The notes: generated by a model from the letters alone, not told the origin. Shown: positions 1-8,317, numbered from the stretch's first letter. The stretch is 17,750 bases of DNA from Bacillota bacterium (GCA_023416655.1 JAEZHK010000069.1:1-17750); one strand, 5' to 3'. Translations and numbers: made by a program.

Positions 1-833
1 ACGTTCACCATGCTGCGGCCGATCAGGCATACCTTGCGGCCAAAGCGCACGGCGGAGTCCACCACCTGCTGAATGCGGTGCACGTTGCTTGCGAACATCG
101 CGACGATGATGCGCCCTTCCGCCTTCGAAAAGAGGTTGTTGAACGTCTCGCCAACGGTGCGTTCGCTCATGGTGTAGCCGGGCCGCTCCACGTTGGTGGA
201 GTCGGCAAGCAGCGCCAGCACGCCTTCGTTGCCGAGTTCCGCGAGGCGGCCCAGATCGGTTACCTGGCCGTCGATGGGGGTGTAGTCCACCTTGAAGTCG
301 CCCGTGTGCACGATGGTGCCCAGGGGCGTATGGATCGCCAGCGCGCAGGCGTCGGTGATGGAGTGGTTGACGTGGATAAACTCCACCTCGAACTGGCCCG
401 CCTCCACCACGTAGCCGGGCTTGACCACGTTCAACTGGATGTCGTTGACGTGGTGCTCCTTGAGCTTGTGCTCAATCAGCGCCAGCGTGAGCCGCGTGCC
501 GTAGACCGGCGCGGGCAGTTGCTTCAAGATGTAGGGCGAGGCGCCGATGTGGTCCTCGTGCCCGTGGGTGATGAAGTACGCGCGGATGCGCGACTTGTTT
601 TTTTCCAGGTACGTCACGTCGGGGATCACGAGGTCCACGCCGGGCATGTCCTCCCGGGGGAAGAGCGATCCCATGTCCACGACGATGATGTCCTCATCGT
701 ATTCGAATACGGTCATGTTCTTGCCGATCTCGCCCATCCCGCCCAGCGGGATGACGCGCAACTTCGGCCCAATGTTCTTGTTCTTTCCTGGTTTTGATGC
801 TCCTGGTTTTGATGCTCCTGGCTTTGATGCCAT
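1..833 (-). CDS. rnj: Ribonuclease J, N-terminal 277 codons (3' end outside window)
   Basis: RNase J is a metallo-beta-lactamase/beta-CASP ribonuclease with 5'-3' exonuclease and endonuclease activity, and a main mRNA-decay and rRNA-maturation enzyme in Bacillota cytoplasm. The visible part shows the lactamase core: the zinc motif THGHEDHIG (His90, His92, Asp94, His95), then VHTGDFK near residue 176 and LLADSTNVERPG near 209-219, which leads into the beta-CASP region. The reading frame runs off the window edge, so about half of the usual ~555 residues are seen. The ATG at 833 is chosen because AAAGGAGG lies 6 nt upstream (837-845 region). The first 20 residues form a basic low-complexity tail with GASKP three times, encoded by a 15-bp tandem repeat; it precedes the conserved start of the fold (PKLRVIPLGGMGEIGKNM). 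The upstream leader holds a promoter and two terminator-like hairpins. Family assignment is firm; whether it is J1 or J2 cannot be told. Confidence 0.95.
   Translation of the reverse strand, partial: MASKPGASKPGASKPGKNKNIGPKLRVIPLGGMGEIGKNMTVFEYDEDIIVVDMGSLFPREDMPGVDLVIPDVTYLEKNKSRIRAYFITHGHEDHIGASPYILKQLPAPVYGTRLTLALIEHKLKEHHVNDIQLNVVKPGYVVEAGQFEVEFIHVNHSITDACALAIHTPLGTIVHTGDFKVDYTPIDGQVTDLGRLAELGNEGVLALLADSTNVERPGYTMSERTVGETFNNLFSKAEGRIIVAMFASNVHRIQQVVDSAVRFGRKVCLIGRSMVN
786..830 (-). repeat. Three 15-bp tandem repeats in the rnj N-terminal tail
   Basis: Three consecutive 15-bp units (786-800, 801-815, 816-830) differ by a single base in the third. On the minus strand each encodes the pentapeptide GASKP. 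The unit length is a multiple of three, so copy-number change would leave rnj in frame. Confidence 0.9.
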
Positions 834-876
834 GGTAAGCCTCCTTTTTTCAATCCGCTTTTTGTACGCAAAAACA

Positions 877-897
877 AGGACTCCTGTCGGGAATCCT
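877..897 (-). terminator. Terminator-like hairpin in the rnj leader, near the RBS
   Basis: On the minus strand AGGATTCC and GGAGTCCT can pair over 8 bp (one G-U) around a 5-nt CGACA loop, followed directly by TGTTTTTGCG. The structure lies about 30 nt upstream of the rnj ribosome binding site, so if functional it would end transcription before rnj. It is shorter and less GC-rich than the other terminators here, so this is a moderate call. Confidence 0.45.
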
Positions 898-1011
898 GGA
901 AGCATCGAACCCGGCCGTGCGACCCCACCCCTTGGAAGGAGCGGCAACGTGCGACGCGCGGATATTGGGTTCTATGTTTCGGCCCTTTGGATCACACGGC
1001 GAGCCAAACGT

Positions 1012-1037
1012 AAAAAGGACGTCCGCAGACGTCCTTT
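1012..1037 (-). terminator. Intrinsic terminator between trxA and rnj
   Basis: A perfect 10-bp stem (AAAGGACGTC paired with GACGTCCTTT) with a 4-nt loop is followed on the minus strand by a T tract (TTTTTACG). It lies about 100 nt after the trxA stop and can serve as its terminator. It also lies downstream of the putative rnj promoter at 1066-1074, so it may attenuate rnj. Confidence 0.75.
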
Positions 1038-1065
1038 CGGTTCGACTCCTGCAATCTACCTTTGA

Positions 1066-1094
1066 AGTATACCACAATTCCGTCCTGTTTGACA
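1066..1094 (-). promoter_or_regulatory. Candidate extended -10 promoter for rnj
   Basis: On the minus strand TGGTATACT at 1066-1074 is an extended -10 element (TG, one base, TATACT). The hexamer 17 bp upstream (1089-1094, TGTCAA) is a poor -35, as is common for extended -10 promoters. Transcription from it would give a leader of roughly 225 nt that contains both hairpins described above. Confidence 0.45.
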
Positions 1095-1139
1095 CTGCCT
1101 GGCGAATGTTTAACCTTGTATTTCTGGAAAATTCCAGAT

Positions 1140-1466
1140 TCAGGCGCTGTGTTTGTCCAGCATCTGCTGGAAAGCCGCTTTTCCGCGGGAACCGACGATG
1201 CGCTCCTGCTCCACGCCGTCCTTGAAGAGGATCAGCGTCGGGATCGACATCACGCGGTAGGTCATGGCGGCCTCGGGCTGCTCGTCGATGTTGAGCTTGC
1301 CCACGGTCACCTTGCCTGCGTTGTCCTCGGCGAGTTCTTCGACGATCGGCGCGATCATGCGGCAGGGGCCGCACCAGGACGCCCAAAAGTCGACCAGCAT
1401 CAGCCCTTGCATGCTGTCGGGGCGAAGGTCGCCGGATGTAAGCGTCTTGATCAGCGGACTGGACAT
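1140..1466 (-). CDS. trxA: Thioredoxin
   Basis: This 108-residue cytoplasmic protein has the thioredoxin active site WASWCGPC (Cys32 and Cys35), the following Pro40, and the cis-proline loop MSIPT (Pro76). The length is normal for TrxA. It reduces disulfides in client proteins such as ribonucleotide reductase and peroxiredoxins, using electrons from thioredoxin reductase (family knowledge). The frame is open to an ATG at 1484, but the start at 1466 is preferred: the extra codons of the longer form (MEEEFL) are the purine-rich ribosome binding site itself, GGAGGAG, placed 6 nt before the ATG at 1466. It is a single gene with the aspS terminator upstream and its own terminator at 1012-1037. The upstream gap (1467-1575) has an AT-rich patch on the minus strand (TAATATAGTAC) that could hold a -10, but no convincing -35. 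Confidence 0.95.
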   Translation of the reverse strand: MSSPLIKTLTSGDLRPDSMQGLMLVDFWASWCGPCRMIAPIVEELAEDNAGKVTVGKLNIDEQPEAAMTYRVMSIPTLILFKDGVEQERIVGSRGKAAFQQMLDKHSA

Positions 1467-1575
1467 AAGAAACTCCTCCTCCATTTGTGCGCCGGCACGG
1501 GCAAAGAATCCCTGCCATTTGTAGTACTATATTACCCGGTTTTGCAGGAATTGAATCAGCGCCGCCACTTTCCAG

Positions 1576-1604
1576 AAAAAAAGGCCGCCGCGCAGGCGGC
1601 GGCC
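1576..1604 (-). terminator. Intrinsic terminator of the hisS-aspS operon
   Basis: GGCCGCCG (1583-1590) pairs perfectly with CGGCGGCC (1597-1604) across a 6-nt loop, and on the minus strand the stem is followed by seven T residues (1576-1582). It begins 10 nt after the aspS stop codon. This is a textbook rho-independent terminator. Confidence 0.92.
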
Positions 1605-1614
1605 GGGCTGGATT

Positions 1615-3392
<1,778 letters not shown>

Positions 3393-3396
<4 letters not shown>

Positions 3397-4676
3397 ACGT
3401 TCGCTCCCTCTTTCCTCAGTTTGGCTTTGACCGATTGGATAATTTCGTTGAGCGGGATTTCCGCCTCCGCGCTTTTAAGCATGTCGCGCAGCTTGGCCGT
3501 GCCCCGGGCCAGTTCGTCGCCGCCGACGATGATGAGGTAAGGCGCGCCCAGCCTGTCCGCGTACTTGAACTGCGCCTTGAGCGACCTCGCCGCGTGGTCC
3601 ATGTCCGCCCGGACGCCTTCGAATCGCAGCGACCGCACCAGCTTCATGGCTTCCGCCCTTGCGTCGCCCAGCGTGGCGACGAACGCGTCCACCACCGGCT
3701 GCTCCGGCAGTTTGGCGCCCTTCATATCCTGCACCATCAGCACGCGTTCCACGCCCATGCCGAAGCCAAAACCCGGCAGTTCCGGTCCGCCCAGCTGTTT
3801 AACCAGCCCGTCGTACCGCCCGCCGCCGCAAACGGTCAACGGGCCGCCTTCGGTCTGGGTGATGATCTCGAACACCGTGCGGGTGTAGTAGTCGAGGCCG
3901 CGCACGATGCGCGGGTCAACGGTGAATTCCACGCCCAGTGCGGAGAGGCTCTTCTGAAGCTGTTCAAAGTGCGCCTGACAGTCCGCGTCAAGGCTTCCCA
4001 GCATGTCCGGCGCGTCGGTCAGCTCCGCCTGACAGGAGGGTACCTTGCAGTCCAGGATGCGCATGGGGTTGCGCTCAAACCGGTCCCGGCAGGTGTCGCA
4101 AAGCATCGGAAGCAGCGGCTGGAGGAATTCCTTCAACTTCTCCTGGTAGGCGGCGCGGCAATCCGGGCAGCCGATAGAGTTGATGGAGACTTTCAGCCCC
4201 ATGATGCCGCACTTTTCCAGCACGTCCAGCGCCAGGCGGATGCCCTCCGCGTCGCAGCTGGCGTCCTTCGCGCCGAACACCTCGATGCCCAACTGGTGGT
4301 GCTCCCGGAGGCGGCCCGACTGGGGCTTCTCGTAGCGGAACACCGGGCAGGAGATGTAGTACATCTTCATCGGAAGCGCGCCCGCCTCGAGATGCGCCTC
4401 GAGGAACGCGCGGGCCACGCCCGCCGTACCTTCGGGCTTCAGCGTGATCGAGCGCCCGCCCTTGTCCAGGAACGTGTACATTTCTTTCTGCACCACGTCG
4501 GTGGTGTCGCCGACGGAGCGCAAAAACAGCTCCGTGTGCTCGAACACGGGCGTGCGCACCTCGCGGTAGCCCGCGAGATGGCAGATTTCGCGCATTTTTG
4601 CCTCGACATCCTGCCAGCGCCCGCTCTCGCCCGGCAGCACATCCTGCGTACCCTTCGGGGCCTGCGTGATCAGCAT
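3393..4676 (-). CDS. hisS: Histidyl-tRNA synthetase
   Basis: Class II synthetase of 427 residues that activates histidine and loads tRNA-His. Visible features are the N-terminal APKGTQDVLP segment, motif 2 (PVFRYEKPQSGRLREHHQ, 111-128), the histidine-specific motif RGLDYYTRTVFE (259-270) and motif 3 (GFGFGMGVER, 302-311), followed by the C-terminal anticodon-binding domain (about 330-427). Residues 170-215 hold six cysteines (CPDC, CDTC and two more), as is common in clostridial HisRS insertion domains. The ATG at 4676 has GGAGGG 5 nt upstream. It is the first gene of the operon and overlaps aspS by 4 nt. The leader has a consensus promoter, a hairpin with a partial U tract and no T-box, discussed separately. 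Confidence 0.97.
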
Positions 4677-4690
4677 CGAATCCCTCCAGT

Positions 4691-4747
4691 TTATGCAAAA
4701 ACCAAGCCCTCGTCCGCAGGGACGAGGGCCCGGCTGTCATCGCCCAT
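4691..4747 (-). other. Possible 18-codon leader ORF before hisS
   Basis: An ATG at 4747 opens an 18-codon frame ending with TAA at 4691-4693, 14 nt before hisS. Its codons read straight through the leader hairpin. The predicted transcription start is only about 5 nt before this ATG and there is no ribosome binding site, so it would have to be translated almost leaderless. It has no His codons and three Asp codons. It may be a chance frame. Confidence 0.2.
4706..4729 (-). terminator. Terminator-like hairpin in the hisS leader
   Basis: GCCCTCGTCC pairs perfectly over 10 bp with GGACGAGGGC around a 4-nt loop. On the minus strand it is followed by TTGGTTTTTGC, an imperfect U tract. It lies downstream of the hisS promoter and upstream of the hisS start, so it can act as an attenuator for hisS-aspS, as a terminator for hsp20, or both. 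Confidence 0.65.
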
Positions 4748-4773
4748 GGCAGTAGCTTATTATAGGCGATGAC
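4736..4773. promoter_or_regulatory. 9-bp inverted repeat around the hisS -10 box (candidate operator)
   Basis: GTCATCGCC (4736-4744) and its exact complement GGCGATGAC (4765-4773) lie 20 bp apart and bracket the -10 box and predicted start of the hisS promoter. One arm lies upstream of the start site, so the repeat is more likely a DNA site for a dimeric regulator than an RNA hairpin. Confidence 0.4.
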
Positions 4774-4788
4774 CTGTGGTGGTGTCAA
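4759..4788 (-). promoter_or_regulatory. Consensus sigma-A promoter of hisS-aspS
   Basis: On the minus strand the -35 box is TTGACA (4783-4788) and the -10 box is TATAAT (4759-4764), both perfect, with an 18-bp spacer. The predicted transcription start is near 4752, giving a leader of about 75 nt before the hisS ATG. Confidence 0.85.
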
Positions 4789-4803
4789 GATTTGGCGGCG
4801 CGT

Positions 4804-5244
4804 TTACTGAATCTCAATGCTGCGGCCGGTCTTTGGTTCCGCGTTGGCCTTGGGCAGGTTCAGCTTCAGCACACCGTCCGTGAATTCGGCGGTGATGCCG
4901 GATTCGTTGACCCCGCTGACGTTGAAGGAACGCTGCATGCGGCCGTAGCGGCGCTCGCACATCACGTAGTTGTCCTTCTCCTCGTTCTTGGATTCGTCCA
5001 TTTCGGCGCGGATGGTCAGGATGCCGTCGTCGACGTCAATCTTGACCTGGTCGCGCTTGATGCCGGGCATGTCCGCCTCCAGAAGGTACTTGTCGCCCAT
5101 GTCGCGCACGTCCACCTTGAACCCGCTGGAGAAATTGTCCTGCGCGAAGGGGGCGAAGAAGCTGCGGAAGAAGTCGTCGCCAAAGAGGGCATCGGGGCGC
5201 AGCGCCAGATTTCTGCGGAAGCGATACGGAACCAGGTTTGACAT
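4804..5244 (-). CDS. Small heat-shock protein, Hsp20/alpha-crystallin family
   Basis: This 146-residue protein is an ATP-independent holdase chaperone that binds unfolding proteins in the cytoplasm and forms oligomers (family knowledge). It has a short aromatic-rich N-terminal arm (FFRSFFAPF, 25-33), an alpha-crystallin domain (about 41-133) with the signatures LEADMPGI (55-62) and FTDGVLKLNLPK (121-132), and a C-terminal I-x-I tail (SIEIQ) that joins dimers. The frame extends upstream to 5307, but the ATG at 5244 is preferred: GGAGG lies 7 nt before it and family members begin here. It is a single gene with a strong promoter of its own (5296-5324). No CIRCE element is present, so control by HrcA is not supported. 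Confidence 0.93.
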   Translation of the reverse strand: MSNLVPYRFRRNLALRPDALFGDDFFRSFFAPFAQDNFSSGFKVDVRDMGDKYLLEADMPGIKRDQVKIDVDDGILTIRAEMDESKNEEKDNYVMCERRYGRMQRSFNVSGVNESGITAEFTDGVLKLNLPKANAEPKTGRSIEIQ

Positions 5245-5295
5245 ATCAATGCCTCCATTCATTTTTTTTCGGGAGCATCTCCCGTTTGCGAGTTC

Positions 5296-5324
5296 ATTAT
5301 AGATCAAAGGTCTAAGAAAGTCAA
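5296..5324 (-). promoter_or_regulatory. Sigma-A promoter of hsp20
   Basis: On the minus strand TTGACT (5319-5324) and TATAAT (5296-5301) are separated by 17 bp. Two imperfect palindromes lie close by: TAGATC AAA GGTCTA in the spacer and AAAGTT GGTAA AACTTT just upstream (5329-5345). Either could be a regulator site. A 6-bp GC hairpin (CGGGAG/CTCCCG, 5270-5284) lies in the transcribed leader but is followed by A residues, so it is not a terminator for hsp20. Confidence 0.7.
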
Positions 5325-5362
5325 TATCAAAGTTGGTAAAACTTTTGTTAAAGCAATCATGC

Positions 5363-5391
5363 TTGTTCAGGCCTCTGCCAGACGATATGAT
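5363..5391 (+). promoter_or_regulatory. Candidate promoter for the alaX-MATE block
   Basis: TTGTTC (5363-5368) and TATGAT (5386-5391) are separated by 17 bp. The predicted start is near 5398, directly before the GAGGGG ribosome binding site of the alaX-like gene. It is divergent from the hsp20 promoter. Confidence 0.55.
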
Positions 5392-5414
5392 ATATCAGTA
5401 GAGGGGTGCTGACC

Positions 5415-6620
5415 ATGACGGACCGCCTGTATTATTTGGATGCCTATCTCCGATCCTTCGAGGCGACGGTGGAGGAATACCGGGATGGCGCGGCGCGGCT
5501 TGACCGCACGGCGTTTTACCCGACCTCCGGGGGACAGCCCTACGACAAGGGCGTCCTCGGCGGCCGCCGTGTGACGGACGTTTTTGTCGATGACGCGGGC
5601 GAGGTATGGCACCGCGTGGACGGCCCGCTCGAACCCGGCGCGCATGTCACCGGCGAAATCGACTGGGCACGGCGCTTCGACCACATGCAGCAGCACGCGG
5701 GCGAGCACATGCTGGCCGGTCACATCTTTAAAAGGCTCGGCGGGTTCACGATCGGCCTGCACCTGGGCGCGTTAGTTTCGACCATCGACGTGGAACTGCC
5801 CGGCGGCGAAATGCGCGCGCCGGAGGGCGTGATGGATGAGATCGAGGACGCGGTCAACCGGGACATTCAGCTGGACCTTGCGATCCGCTGTTGGTTCCCG
5901 TCCGACGAGGAATTCTCGGCTCTCCCGATGCGCAAGCCCCCCGCCGTCAAAGAGCACATCCGGGTCGTACTGATCGGAGACGAAAAGGGCGGCGAGTGCT
6001 GCGCCTGCGGCGGCACCCACCCGTCGAGCGCCGGGCAGATCGGGCTTGTGCGGGTGCTGGACTGTAGACCCAGCCGCGGCAAGATGCGCGTGACCTTTGT
6101 GTGCGGCATGCGGGCGCTTCAGGACGCGCGCCTTCGCTCGAAAATGGCCGACCGCGCGGCGGCGCTGCTCTCATCGCCGGTTGAGAAGCTGCCGGAAGCG
6201 GTGGAAGCCGCGCTAAACCGGGAGCATGAGGCACGCGCGGCGCTGGAGAAGCTCCGGCTGGACGAGGCCATCCGGAAGGCGGACGCGTTGTGGGAAGAGG
6301 CCGCCCAATCAGGCGGCTGGCGCGTGGCGGTGGCCGCGGTGGACGCTCTGAGCGCGGACGCGCTCCGTGAGATGGCGTCGAGGCTCACTTCGCGCGGGCG
6401 CACGTTGGCGCTCCTTGAGAGCGAGCAGTCGGAAGGCAGCAGACTGATTGTGTTCGCCCGGTCGGAGGGGGAGGGCCCCCACATGGGGAAACTGCTGGCC
6501 GAGGTCGCGAAAAGCCTCGGAGGGAAAGGCGGCGGGCGGCCGGAGTTCGCGCAGGGCGGCGCGCACCAAGGCGGCGTGGCGGCGCTGGCAGCCGCGCGCA
6601 TCCTGGGCGGCGATCTTTAA
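5415..6620 (+). CDS. AlaX-type alanyl-tRNA editing protein with DHHA1 domain
   Basis: The 401-residue protein resembles the editing half of alanyl-tRNA synthetase without the charging domain. The N-terminal part matches the AlaRS second additional domain fold (FYPTSGGQPYDKG, 34-46). It carries both zinc/active-site motifs: HAGEH (His94, His98) and CGGTH (Cys198, His202). A helical coiled segment follows (about 225-290, rich in A, E, K and R), then a DHHA1 domain with the glycine-rich GGKGGGRPEFAQGG near the C-terminus. Family members hydrolyse Ser-tRNA-Ala or Gly-tRNA-Ala in trans. The ATG at 5415 is chosen over a GTG at 5406 because GAGGGG lies 8 nt before it. The MATE gene follows after 24 nt, so the two are probably co-transcribed. 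Exact substrate preference is unknown. Confidence 0.9.
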   Translation: MTDRLYYLDAYLRSFEATVEEYRDGAARLDRTAFYPTSGGQPYDKGVLGGRRVTDVFVDDAGEVWHRVDGPLEPGAHVTGEIDWARRFDHMQQHAGEHMLAGHIFKRLGGFTIGLHLGALVSTIDVELPGGEMRAPEGVMDEIEDAVNRDIQLDLAIRCWFPSDEEFSALPMRKPPAVKEHIRVVLIGDEKGGECCACGGTHPSSAGQIGLVRVLDCRPSRGKMRVTFVCGMRALQDARLRSKMADRAAALLSSPVEKLPEAVEAALNREHEARAALEKLRLDEAIRKADALWEEAAQSGGWRVAVAAVDALSADALREMASRLTSRGRTLALLESEQSEGSRLIVFARSEGEGPHMGKLLAEVAKSLGGKGGGRPEFAQGGAHQGGVAALAAARILGGDL

Positions 6621-6644
6621 GTACAAACGCGGGGAGGCTGCAAG

Positions 6645-8081
6645 TTGATAAAGGGATTGGGCGCGCTGTACGAGACAGGGCGCATGCTGAAGCTTGGCGA
6701 AGCGCTGGGCGAGATCCCCGAACCCAAGGCCGTGTATAAGGATATCTTCAATATCGCGCTGCCGTCGGTCATGGAAATGGTCTTGATGAGCCTGATCGGA
6801 TCGGTGGATACGATGATGGTCGGGACCCTCGGGCCGGAGGCGATCGCGGCGGTGGGGCTCGTGGGGCAGCCGCGAATGATCCTGCTCTCCATCTTCTTTG
6901 CGCTCAACATCGGCGTCACCGCGATCGTCGCGCGCCGAAAAGGTGAAGACCGGCCGGACGAGGCCAACCGGACGATGCGCAACGCGCTGATCATTGGAAT
7001 GGTTCTGGCCGTCGTCATGACGGGATTGGGGCTTATATTCTCGCGCCAGCTGATGCTGCTGGCCGGCGCGGCGAGCGACACAATCGAGGACGCAAAGGTC
7101 TACTTTGACATCCTCGCGTACTTTCTGCCGATCAACGCGCTGACGCTTTGCATCTGCGCCGCGCAGCGCGGCACCGGCAATACCCGAATCACCATGAACG
7201 TCAACATCACTTCCAACCTGGTCAACGTGGTGTTTAATTACTTCCTCATCGGAGGCAACTTCGGCTTTCCGCGGCTCGGCGTCGCGGGCGCGGCGATCGC
7301 AACGGGCATCGGCTTTGCGGTGGGATTCGTCATGTCGGTGGTTACGGTGTACGATCAAAGCAGGAACAACGGATTCTTACGGCTCAGCCGGCACGACGAC
7401 TGGCGTTTGAACCGGGAAACGGTGAACGGCATTATTAAAATCGGCCGCAGCGCGATGCTGGAACAGTTGGCGCTCAGGATTGGTTTTTTTGCCTATGCGC
7501 GCATCGTGGCGGATCTTGGGACGATGGCGTTCGCGGCGCACCAGATCGGCATGCAGTTTTTGAATATCTCCTTTAACTTTGGAGACGGTATCGGCGTGGC
7601 GGGCACGTCGCTGGTGGGCCAGTCGCTGGGGCGGTGCAGGCCGGACATGGCGAAACTGTACGGGAAGGCCAGCCAGCGCCTCGCGCTGACGGCGGCGTTT
7701 CTACTGGCGGGCCTGATCGCAATCTTCCGCGCGCCGATGGTCGGCTGGTTCACGAACGATTCGGGGGTTCTGGAACTTTCGGCCAAGGTGATGCTGATGG
7801 TCGCGATCTTCCAGCCGTTCCAGACCTCGTCGGTGGTCATCTCCGGCGCGCTGCGCGGCGCGGGCGATACGAAGTATGTCGCCAGAGTTATGACGCTTTG
7901 CGTGGCGATCATCCGGCCAACGCTGGCGATCCTCTCGATCCGCTTGCTGACGGAGCATTTTGGCCGGGCCGACATCGCGCTGCTGGGCGCGTGGGGGGCC
8001 TCGATCATCGATATGATCATCCGGCTGACGCTGGTTTACTGTCGCTTTAACGGAGGGAAATGGCATGATATCAAAGTATAA
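6645..8081 (+). CDS. MATE family multidrug/Na+ antiporter-like membrane protein
   Basis: This 478-residue integral membrane protein has about twelve hydrophobic segments in two halves, as in MATE (multidrug and toxic compound extrusion) efflux carriers. Typical family stretches are ALPSVMEMVLMSLIGSVDTM near residues 38-57, the RGTGNTRITMNV loop in the first half and its counterpart RGAGDTKYVARV in the second. The carriers export cationic drugs or metabolites using Na+ or H+ gradients; the substrate here cannot be told. The start is a TTG at 6645 with GGGGAGG 7 nt upstream; about 30 hydrophilic residues precede the first helix. The TAA stop lies inside a TATAAT sequence (8077-8082) directly before a structured RNA element. 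Confidence 0.93.
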   Translation: MIKGLGALYETGRMLKLGEALGEIPEPKAVYKDIFNIALPSVMEMVLMSLIGSVDTMMVGTLGPEAIAAVGLVGQPRMILLSIFFALNIGVTAIVARRKGEDRPDEANRTMRNALIIGMVLAVVMTGLGLIFSRQLMLLAGAASDTIEDAKVYFDILAYFLPINALTLCICAAQRGTGNTRITMNVNITSNLVNVVFNYFLIGGNFGFPRLGVAGAAIATGIGFAVGFVMSVVTVYDQSRNNGFLRLSRHDDWRLNRETVNGIIKIGRSAMLEQLALRIGFFAYARIVADLGTMAFAAHQIGMQFLNISFNFGDGIGVAGTSLVGQSLGRCRPDMAKLYGKASQRLALTAAFLLAGLIAIFRAPMVGWFTNDSGVLELSAKVMLMVAIFQPFQTSSVVISGALRGAGDTKYVARVMTLCVAIIRPTLAILSIRLLTEHFGRADIALLGAWGASIIDMIIRLTLVYCRFNGGKWHDIKV

Positions 8082-8082
8082 T
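8077..8082 (+). promoter_or_regulatory. TATAAT box before structured RNA copy A
   Basis: A perfect -10 hexamer overlaps the MATE stop codon and lies 4 nt before the first hairpin of RNA copy A, matching the position of the TATAAT before copy B. No -35 hexamer is recognisable 16-18 bp upstream, so promoter activity is uncertain; the RNA could also be made by readthrough from the MATE gene. Confidence 0.35.
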
Positions 8083-8086
8083 CAGA

Positions 8087-8258
8087 GCGCCCAAAATCCG
8101 CAGGGCGGCTTTTGGACGCGAAAGAGGAAGACTGCGTGAGCCATGAAATCCTGCGGGATTTCCGGGCGGCTCACTGACTTGTGGAATTGTTTCCGCCACC
8201 AGTGTGCGCACTGGTTATGGAAACAGATACGTTCCCGGCGCACGGGTCGCCGGGAACG
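8087..8258 (+). ncRNA. Structured RNA element, copy A (leader of HAD hydrolase gene)
   Basis: This element has four hairpins in a row. P1 is 8087-8119, with CCAAAA/TTTTGG and CCGC/GCGG stems around a conserved T-C mismatch. P2 is 8136-8174, closed by GTGAGCC/GGCTCAC, with an inner GAAATCC/GGATTTC hairpin (8145-8162). P3 is 8188-8225, closed by TGTTTCC/GGAAACA, with inner ACCAGTG/CACTGGT and a TGCG loop. P4 is 8230-8258, an 11-bp stem CGTTCCCGGCG/CGCCGGGAACG. The same architecture recurs at 14256-14422 on the minus strand with compensatory stem changes. The last hairpin has no U tract, so it is not an intrinsic terminator. It ends 59 nt before the HAD start codon. I do not recognise it as a classical riboswitch; whether it is a cis-regulator or a stand-alone RNA is unknown. 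Confidence 0.72.
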
Positions 8259-8317
8259 ATGAGACGGAATGTCCGGCGGCGGCAGCTGCTGGCGGTTCGG
8301 TGGCGGGAGGAAACGGC

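Noticed and set aside
915..933. T-box-like stretch in the rnj leader (minus strand GGGGTGGGGTCGCACGG)
   Set aside because: It resembles the T-box antiterminator core only loosely: the ACC of TGGNACCGCG is missing, no Stem I or specifier region is seen, and RNase J genes are not known T-box targets.
1035..1062. tRNA 3'-end look-alike (GGTTCGACTCC and a CC end)
   Set aside because: The T-stem does not pair (about 3 of 5 bp), and no anticodon or D arm lies upstream; the bases there form the terminator hairpin.
5242..5284. RNA thermometer in the hsp20 leader
   Set aside because: The GC hairpin at 5270-5284 does not sequester the ribosome binding site, and the 4-bp AATG/CATT stem around it leaves GGAGG in the loop; no ROSE or fourU pattern is convincing.
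5245..5345. CIRCE operator (HrcA) at hsp20
   Set aside because: No TTAGCACTC-N9-GAGTGCTAA-like sequence is present.
8230..8258. P4 hairpins of the structured RNA (also 14256-14283) as intrinsic terminators
   Set aside because: The 11-bp stems are strong, but neither is followed by a U tract in the transcribed direction.
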